Positions 24,918-30,476 of a DNA stretch of 30,476 nt are shown here, piece by piece (within the stretch, counting starts at the first letter, position 1; each line of letters begins with the position of its first letter). The stretch comes from Chloroflexota bacterium (GTDB lineage Bacteria > Chloroflexota > Anaerolineae > J102), in the NCBI GenBank assembly GCA_003353825.1, contig PIVW01000013.1, positions 1 to 30,476 of the forward strand. Reading direction: 5' to 3'. A program made the position numbers and the translations under genes. The notes beneath the pieces are model-generated. The model had not been told where the DNA came from, made no database searches, and saw nothing but the letters and a program-made list of their open reading frames with translations.

Positions 24918-25253
24918 CTAGCTATCCAGTAGAGCATTCAACTTTCGTAAAACCTGTTTCACCGTTGCTTCAGGTAATGGGCATATTAACTCGGCCTGTC
25001 GGGTTCGCCAATCCAAATTCTTGACTTGATCTGACAAAATTACGCCGGCCACACACAGTCCTACGGGTATCTTTATTTCAAATGGATAGCCTTTGATCTG
25101 ATTGGTGATTGGACAACATATGGCCAGCCCTACTTTGCTGTTATAAGTTGCGGGTGTCAGTATCAAAGCTGGGCGTCTACCAGCTTGTTCATCTCCAGAT
25201 TGCGGGTTGAAATTCAGCCAGATGGCCTCGCCTTTGCTAGGCACATAGGCCAT
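24918..25253 (-). CDS. mazF: MazF-family mRNA interferase toxin
   Basis: A 111-residue MazF/PemK endoribonuclease that cuts mRNA at short sequence motifs when unopposed. It resembles E. coli MazF along its length: PSKGEAIWLNFNP at the start, then QAGRRPALILTPATYN and ITNQIKGYPFEI. The residues aligned with E. coli E24, R29 and T52 are present as E22, R27 and T50. The start at 25253 shares one base with the mazE stop (TAATG), the usual translational coupling. The gene looks intact. Confidence 0.93.
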   Translation of the reverse strand: MAYVPSKGEAIWLNFNPQSGDEQAGRRPALILTPATYNSKVGLAICCPITNQIKGYPFEIKIPVGLCVAGVILSDQVKNLDWRTRQAELICPLPEATVKQVLRKLNALLDS

Positions 25254-25495
25254 TACCAAACCTCATTCCCAACCGCAGTGCCTGTGTCAATCTCATGATG
25301 AAGATTATCCTCGGTTATGCTGCTCAAAAGATCGTCTAGTGAGAATTCTTGATCGTAAAGAGGGATGACCACGAGTTTACCATCGATAATTGAAATTTCC
25401 ACAGGCGAGTCTGCTACGAAGGCCATCTGTTCAGCATAGGCTTTAGGAATGCGGAGAGCGAGGCTATTACCCCATTTTTTGACTTGCGTTTGCAT
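25253..25495 (-). CDS. mazE: MazE-family antitoxin
   Basis: An 80-residue AbrB/MazE-type antitoxin: the N-terminal swapped-hairpin DNA-binding domain QVKKWGNSLALRIPKAYAEQ, then IDGKLVVIPL, and an acidic C-terminal tail (LDDLLSSITEDNLHHEIDTG) that would bind and neutralise MazF. GAGGTGAT lies just upstream of the ATG. A possible promoter, TTGTTG and TATCAT with 17-base spacing, lies on the minus strand within 25525-25555. It likely autoregulates the pair, as in known mazEF loci. Confidence 0.92.
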   Translation of the reverse strand: MQTQVKKWGNSLALRIPKAYAEQMAFVADSPVEISIIDGKLVVIPLYDQEFSLDDLLSSITEDNLHHEIDTGTAVGNEVW

Positions 25496-25799
25496 TCATC
25501 ACCTCATAAGATGTAGATACAAAGATGATACACCATATTGCGCTGTGCAACAATAGTTATGCTCCCGCCTCCTTGCCGAGCACCTTGTTACGGTGCGCTC
25601 GCCAGCCTTCGAGGCCGGCATTAGGGTTCTCCGCATGCTCAAGGAGTTCCCAGTACTGCAGTCAAGGGCGTACCATCCCTGTGCCTTGTGCAGAGAGCGG
25701 CCATCGGCGGAACTATCTCGCTGAGGGCTCGGACATGCAACATCATGGACATCACAGGTTCGTCGTGACCCAAGTTGAATTCGATCGATCCGAATATTA
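25496..25799. other. 304-base intergenic region with a possible gene remnant
   Basis: Between mazE and rtcA. On the minus strand, 34 codons ending in TAA (25557-25661) encode a protein-like tail, YWELLEHAENPNAGLEGW then RAHRNKVLG. It is closed upstream by TGA, and I cannot assign a family. Other frames are open but look like shadows. No complete gene is evident; the mazE promoter probably lies at its left end. Confidence 0.35.
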
Positions 25800-26831
25800 C
25801 TACGATATCTTGCTGACTCTGATCTTACCTGGTTTACCCAGAGATCCTTGAATGTCAATACTGACCGGTAAAAAGGACTTCACGACAGAGGTATTGGTGA
25901 GCAGATGTCCTGTGATCTCAGCCGTTGTAAATGTACACTCGCCCGGCAACAGTGCCAAGGGCAAGATGAGCTGATCGGCAAAGTGCTTGTCGACGGCCGC
26001 GCCCGTTGCTAAAAACATGTCGAGTGCATCGACAGCCTCGTCGGCGACACGCTCAGCCGGTTTTCCCCGCTTGCCTAATGCGGTGAATGCAGCACATCCC
26101 GGCTGGTAGATTGCCTGCAAAAAGACTGCTGTGCCCTGGCCAGGCGAAGCCAGAGTCGCTGTCTCGACCTGCAAATCTGGCACCCGACCCCTGAGTCTGC
26201 GCTCGACCTGCTCTTGCTGCCGTCGAGCGATATGAGCGGGTAGATTGGCGATTATGGAGAGGCCGCTAACCATTTCCAACCGGCCAAATTCTCTGAGATC
26301 ACACGGTGTCAGTGTAACAACCGGTTGGATAGTCGCCCGAATGCGCCCACCGCCTTTGGGGTAAAACCCCGCCTGATCGAGTTGAAGACGGGCCCGGTAA
26401 CCACAAGCGTGCAGCACCGGCAACCACTGACGCTCGAGATAGTGGTAACAGGGGCTCCAGGGCACATGTGTACCGCCGGTGATCGTAAGTTGGGAGGGTT
26501 CAGCAGCTAAAGCCAGAGGTAGGAACAGGGTCTGAAACACAAGGGAGGTCGAGCCGGCCGTGCCGATATCGAATTGGTAGGCGCCCGGTTGCACGCGTCC
26601 TGGCCGGAACTGGAGTGAGGTCGAGCCTGGATCGGCGCCCTGCACTTGCGCACGGCTAATGGCCGCCGCCGCCCGCACCGCCGCCAGATGTTGCGGGCGC
26701 AGGCCCGGTTTCGAGCGATTTGCGCGGATATCCCTGATATGAAATGGCGTTTGGGTCAGGATGGAGAGGGTGAGGCTGCTGCGCAGGACCTGGCCGCCGC
26801 CCTCGCCCCGGGAACCATCGATTCGGATCAT
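25800..26831 (-). CDS. rtcA: RNA 3'-terminal phosphate cyclase
   Basis: A 343-residue RtcA, which uses ATP to convert an RNA 3'-phosphate to a 2',3'-cyclic phosphate through an enzyme-AMP intermediate. The opening IDGSRGEGGGQVLRSSL, and SKPGLRPQHLAAVRAA and FADQLILPLAL later on, are family signatures. The AMP-accepting histidine of E. coli RtcA (His309) corresponds to H309 here, in GHLLTNTSVV, so the enzyme should be active. No rtcB ligase or rtcR regulator is next to it in the window. It is divergent from the SLC12-like transporter. Starts at ATG 26831 without a clear Shine-Dalgarno. Confidence 0.94.
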   Translation of the reverse strand: MIRIDGSRGEGGGQVLRSSLTLSILTQTPFHIRDIRANRSKPGLRPQHLAAVRAAAAISRAQVQGADPGSTSLQFRPGRVQPGAYQFDIGTAGSTSLVFQTLFLPLALAAEPSQLTITGGTHVPWSPCYHYLERQWLPVLHACGYRARLQLDQAGFYPKGGGRIRATIQPVVTLTPCDLREFGRLEMVSGLSIIANLPAHIARRQQEQVERRLRGRVPDLQVETATLASPGQGTAVFLQAIYQPGCAAFTALGKRGKPAERVADEAVDALDMFLATGAAVDKHFADQLILPLALLPGECTFTTAEITGHLLTNTSVVKSFLPVSIDIQGSLGKPGKIRVSKIS

Positions 26832-27038
26832 AAGAACAGCAGTTTAGCATGCGGCCACGTATGTTGCGAGCCTTGCACCGAGATGATCTCGAATACCCTA
26901 ATTCGACTGCCTATCCCGGCTCAGCACCGTTCAGACCACGTGCACTGCTTGCAGAGAAGATGAATTCGCGAGTATGCTCTGCTATTGTATTGGCAAGATA
27001 CCTGTTATCATCGGCGTTCGGTGCCGCCGCCTAGATCC

Positions 27039-29243
27039 ATGACCACAACCACCTCCCCCAACAACTCACAAACAAAGGCACGATTCGGCACGTTTGGCGG
27101 CGTCTTCACACCCAATGTGTTGACCATTCTCGGCATCATTTTGTTCTTACGGACAGGATGGGTGGTGGGGCAGGCCGGCATGGTGGGCGCCCTGATCATT
27201 GTCGTTATCGCCAATGCTATTTCATTTCTGACCGGCCTCTCCCTTTCTTCCATCGCCACCAGCATGAACGTACGGGCGGGGGGCAATTACTATATCATTT
27301 CTCGCACGCTGGGCCTGGAAATCGGCGGATCAATCGGTATTCCCCTCTATTTCTCTCAGGCGATATCCATCGCCTTTTACATCATCGGCTTCACCGAGGC
27401 CCTACAATTTCTCACCTTTTTCCAAGAGATCGACCCTCGGCTCATCGCCACGGCTATCGCTCTCACTTTCACTATCATCGCCTGGATTGGGGCGGACTTC
27501 GCCATCAAGATCCAATATGTCATCCTGGCGATTTTGGCTGCGGCGCTCATTTCCTTTTTTGCAGGTGGCTGGGATTCGTTTATCCAACCCAATCTACAAT
27601 CCAACTTCAGCGAAGGCGTTTCTTTCTGGTTGGTGTTCGCGGTATTCTTCCCGGCTGTGACCGGTATCGCCGTAGGGTCAAGCATGTCTGGAGATCTAAA
27701 GGACCCCAGTCGCAGCATTCCCATCGGCACTATGGCCTCCATTCTGGTTACAGCAGTCATCTATATTGCTGCCGTGATCTGGCTGGCCACGCACGCCACT
27801 TCCGAGGAACTGATCAACAACACCTTCATCATGAGCGAGATTGCGCTGATCCCTGCCCTGATTCTAGTGGGAGTGTGGGCGGCGACGCTCTCCTCGGCTC
27901 TGGGGAGCATCTTGGCAGCCCCCCGCACCTTGCAAGCGATCGCCGACGATGGCGTGGTTCCCAAAAAACTGGCATCGCAATTGGGCAGTGCCACCGAACC
28001 GAGACTGGCGCTGCTCATCAGCGCAATAATCGCCTTGATCGTGATCTGGGCGGGTGATCTGAACTTCGTCGCCCCGATTATCACTATGTTCTTCTTGAAC
28101 ACTTACGGCATGACAAATCTGGTGGCGGGCATCGAGCGCCTTGTGGGCAATCCCAGTTTCAGACCGCGCTTTAAGATTCACTGGTCGCTTTCACTACTTG
28201 GCGCTTTGGGGTGTTATGGGGCCATGTTCCTGATTAATGTGCCTGCAACCATCATTGCCGTTATCTTAAGCGCTGGCATCTATTTTTACCTGGAGCGGCG
28301 CTCGCTGTCCCGCACCTGGGGCGATGTGCGTAACGGTATCTGGTTCACCCTGGCCAGATGGTCCCTTCTTAATCTGGAAGGCATGCGCTACCATGTGCGT
28401 AACTGGCGTCCCAACATTCTGGTTTTCACCGGGCAACCGCACAACCGCGAACAGTTGGTGCAGATGGCCGAATGGTTGAGCTATGGTCGGGGCATCGTCT
28501 CCTTTTTCCAGCTTCTGGTGGGCGATGTGAAACAGATCGCAAATCAAGGCTTACGGCGTACCGCTCGCCGCCAGATCCGCACTTACATCCTGGATCGTAA
28601 TATGACTGCGTTCGCCGAGGCAGACATTGTGCCCGATTTCTTCACCGGAGCACTGACCGTAGCCCAGTCGCACGGCGTAGGCGGATTGGAACCAAACAGC
28701 GTGCTGCTAGGTTGGAGCAGAGCAGAATCGGGACAGGCGCGGCAATTGCAATTGCTCGACAATTTACTGTCGCTCGGCAAATCCGTTCTTTTTTTGCAAT
28801 GGGATGAAAAGCGTGGATTTGGCAAACACCGCGTGATCGACGTCTGGTGGCGAGGACGCAGCCGCAACGCCGATCTGATGCTGCTACTGGCTCATATTAT
28901 CAAACAACACCCCACCTGGCGTGATGCTCAGATCCGGCTATTACGCGTGATACACAACAGCGAAGGACGCGAACAAACTGAAGCGCATCTGCGGAGATTG
29001 CTTGAGGCTGTGCGTGTGGATGCTGAACCATTGGTGGTGGTCACTCCAGAAACCCTTCCTATTGCCAAGACAGTGCGAGAGTATAGTCGGAACACCGACC
29101 TGACATTGCTGGGCATCAATCGCGTCGAAGCGGACGCCGCAGACGCCTATGCACAGCGTCTCAATGGCATGGTCAGCGCTATTGGCACTGTTCTCATGGT
29201 CCACAGCGCCTACGAAGAGGAGATCCTGACCCCTGAAAGTTGA
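27039..29243 (+). CDS. SLC12-like cation-chloride/APC-superfamily transporter
   Basis: A 734-residue transporter: about 12 membrane helices over residues 20-450, then a soluble C-terminal domain of about 280 residues. FGTFGGVFTPNVLTILGIIL followed by FLRTGWVVGQAG is the start of Na-K-Cl cotransporter-like proteins. Other shared segments are GGNYYIISRTLG and VFFPAVTGIAVGSSMSGDLK, including the conserved G-x-x-x-G-x-x-M-S-G-D-L-K motif. The C-terminal region resembles the cytosolic domain of SLC12 proteins (NILVFTGQPHNREQLVQMAE). It probably exports or imports K+/Na+ with chloride, but an amino-acid substrate cannot be excluded. A possible promoter (TTGCAG, 18 bases, TATGCT at 26973-26978) is weak. 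Confidence 0.88.
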   Translation: MTTTTSPNNSQTKARFGTFGGVFTPNVLTILGIILFLRTGWVVGQAGMVGALIIVVIANAISFLTGLSLSSIATSMNVRAGGNYYIISRTLGLEIGGSIGIPLYFSQAISIAFYIIGFTEALQFLTFFQEIDPRLIATAIALTFTIIAWIGADFAIKIQYVILAILAAALISFFAGGWDSFIQPNLQSNFSEGVSFWLVFAVFFPAVTGIAVGSSMSGDLKDPSRSIPIGTMASILVTAVIYIAAVIWLATHATSEELINNTFIMSEIALIPALILVGVWAATLSSALGSILAAPRTLQAIADDGVVPKKLASQLGSATEPRLALLISAIIALIVIWAGDLNFVAPIITMFFLNTYGMTNLVAGIERLVGNPSFRPRFKIHWSLSLLGALGCYGAMFLINVPATIIAVILSAGIYFYLERRSLSRTWGDVRNGIWFTLARWSLLNLEGMRYHVRNWRPNILVFTGQPHNREQLVQMAEWLSYGRGIVSFFQLLVGDVKQIANQGLRRTARRQIRTYILDRNMTAFAEADIVPDFFTGALTVAQSHGVGGLEPNSVLLGWSRAESGQARQLQLLDNLLSLGKSVLFLQWDEKRGFGKHRVIDVWWRGRSRNADLMLLLAHIIKQHPTWRDAQIRLLRVIHNSEGREQTEAHLRRLLEAVRVDAEPLVVVTPETLPIAKTVREYSRNTDLTLLGINRVEADAADAYAQRLNGMVSAIGTVLMVHSAYEEEILTPES

Positions 29244-29428
29244 TCTACCTCTTTCGAGCGCTCTAACGAATCATTGGTGCTAGTTGAGAGAATACCTTCA
29301 CACTACATATAGTATGCTTTCTAAATGTGCTACTAAATGCAGGCATCAGGAATACGTGGCAGTGATTTTCTGTTCAGATGCTCACTCCCTGAACCCGCAT
29401 ATAGTAGCATTCTCAGGAGTCATACTGC

Positions 29429-30391
29429 ATGTTGTGGTTACAAACTAGCACCATTGGTTTTGTCACTTTCCTGATAGGCCTAATTGCGGCAACCCTGCGC
29501 GTGGCCACACCCCTGGTCTATGGCTCCATTGGTGAAGTGATCACCGAACGGGCTGGGATTCTCAACCTGGGCATCGAAGGTATCATGTTTCTGGGTGCGT
29601 TCGCGGGCTTTGCTGTGGCTGCCAAAAGTTTTGAAGCGGGCATCGGCGGATATTTGTGGCTAGGCCTGTTGGGAGCGATCGTCTCAGGCGTGCTTATGGC
29701 CCTGCTTATGGGGCTGCTTACCGTCACCTTGGGCTTGAACCAGCATGTATCCGGTTTGGGCATCACACTACTGGCCATCGGCCTTTCCTTATTCGGTTTC
29801 CGTCTCGTCTTTGGCGAAAGCTCGGTGCTCCCATCGGTGGATCCATTTTCTCAGCTCTCTGTTTTTGGCGAGACGCCCATCCTGGGAGCGATTACTAAAC
29901 AATATTTACTGACCTATGTTGCCTTCCTCGTGCTAGTTCCTGTGGCCTGGTGGCTGCTCTATCGCACCAGCTTTGGGCTGGAGTTGCGCTCGGTGGGTGA
30001 GAATCCAGAGGCGGCGGACGCGGCGGGTGTGAATGTATTCCGCACGCGCTATCTGGCGCTGGTCATCGGCGGGGCGCTGATGGCGGTGGGCGGGGCGTTT
30101 TTGTCTATCGCCCAACTTGGCGCGTTCTCGCCGGGTATCATCGCCGGGCGGGGTTGGGTGTGTATTGCCCTGGTTATCTTCGCCCGTTAGGACCCGATAC
30201 GTGCGACGGCGGGCGCGTTGCTTTTTGGGGCGGTGTTCGCCTTGCAACTACGCTTGCAGACCCTGGGCTTCGACCTGCCCTTCGAGGTCTTCCTGGCCCT
30301 GCCCTATTTGGTCACCATTCTGGCGCTGGCGATAACCGGACGCAACGCCAGTTATCCCGGCGCTTATCTGAAGCCCTATCGGCGGGAATAA
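29429..30391 (+). pseudogene. Nucleoside/sugar-type ABC permease interrupted by a TAG codon
   Basis: A BPD_transp_2 inner-membrane permease of the BmpA-associated (nucleoside/simple sugar) importers. GEVITERAGILNLGIEGIM and QHVSGLGITLLAIGLS are family signatures, and the GENPEAADAAGVNV loop is the ATPase-coupling site. The frame stops at TAG (30188-30190) after GWVCIALVIFAR, but continues in frame for 67 more codons reading DPIRATAGALLFGAVFALQL and ending KPYRRE. The whole then has 320 codons, a normal length. Homologues carry Trp (TGG) at this site, so a single TGG-to-TAG change explains the break. Good AGGAG lies nine bases before the ATG. No ATPase, binding protein or partner permease is next to it. 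Confidence 0.85.
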
Positions 30392-30398
30392 ACCGTGA

Positions 30399-30476
30399 TG
30401 CGTAGTGCGTAGTGCGTAGTGCGTAGTGCGTAGTGCGTAGTGCGTAGTGCGTAGTGCGTAGTGCGTAGTGCGTGTT
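30399..30476. repeat. (TGCGTAG)n heptamer array at the right edge
   Basis: Ten perfect TGCGTAG copies (30399-30468), then TGCGTGTT, starting 7 bases after the permease stop. In the phase GCGTAGT the unit fits RYGTRRT. The terminal unit is the reverse complement of the array at 1200-1230. It runs off the window. Confidence 0.9.

Noticed and set aside
25499..25858. 119-codon minus-strand ORF next to mazE
   Set aside because: Overlaps the 3' end of rtcA, is rich in Arg, Ser and Cys, and lacks a ribosome-binding site or recognisable family.
27158..28057. 299-codon plus-strand ORF in another frame of the transporter
   Set aside because: Rich in His, Arg and Gly with no family features; the overlapping frame is a clear SLC12-like protein.
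30188..30190. TAG read as an amino acid (recoding)
   Set aside because: Other genes here end in TAG at sensible places; a single nonsense mutation or read error is simpler.
30399..30476. CRISPR-like array
   Set aside because: The 7-base unit has no spacers; it is a simple tandem repeat.

Overview
This window most likely comes from a member of the Chloroflexota (Anaerolineae- or Caldilinea-like), by inference only. The support is a mid-GC genome with large membrane glycosyltransferases and a DUF2079 protein, a signalling ATPase carrying a helical tail that I recall from Chloroflexota and cyanobacterial STAND proteins, several toxin-antitoxin loci, and many short 7-8 bp tandem repeats between genes. 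There is no rRNA, tRNA, CRISPR array or intact transposase to fix the taxonomy.

Layout. Positions 168-17235 are almost entirely minus strand and form a cell-surface glycan/lipid-linked sugar region. In transcription order, the right block is a DegT-type sugar aminotransferase, a DPM1-like GT2 and a GT4 (17235-13896). The left block is a flippase-like membrane protein, a DUF2079 membrane protein, a second GT4 paralogous to the first, an NAD-dependent epimerase, a MazG-like pyrophosphohydrolase, the last 44 codons of a second DegT gene, a GT39 enzyme, a conserved unknown protein, a FlgD-Ig lipoprotein and a GT2 (12204-168). The blocks are separated by a frameshifted CBS-ACT gene, a VapC-like PIN-domain remnant and a plus-strand DUF4160/DUF2442 toxin-antitoxin-like pair. 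The region therefore looks repeatedly rearranged.

Positions 17398-21922 hold the most unusual genes. One is an exported receptor with fourteen Reg_prop blades (two seven-bladed propellers), a Y_Y_Y domain and one membrane helix, which ends in a P-loop ATPase rather than a histidine kinase. Immediately downstream is a cytosolic ATPase of the same family with a coiled/helical tail. A strong hairpin separates this pair from the glycan genes.

Positions 22500-24814 (plus) carry a malic enzyme tightly coupled to a thioredoxin-reductase-like flavoprotein in which the redox CxxC is replaced by SxxS. After a hairpin come mazEF (minus), rtcA (minus), an SLC12-like cation-chloride/amino-acid transporter (plus) and a nucleoside/sugar-type ABC permease with a TGG-to-TAG-like nonsense codon. 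The window ends in a pure (TGCGTAG)n heptamer array.

Decay is a theme: four genes are visibly broken (DegT remnant, PIN remnant, CBS gene frameshift, ABC permease nonsense). One heptamer repeat family (plus-strand consensus about RYGTRRT) recurs both between and inside genes.
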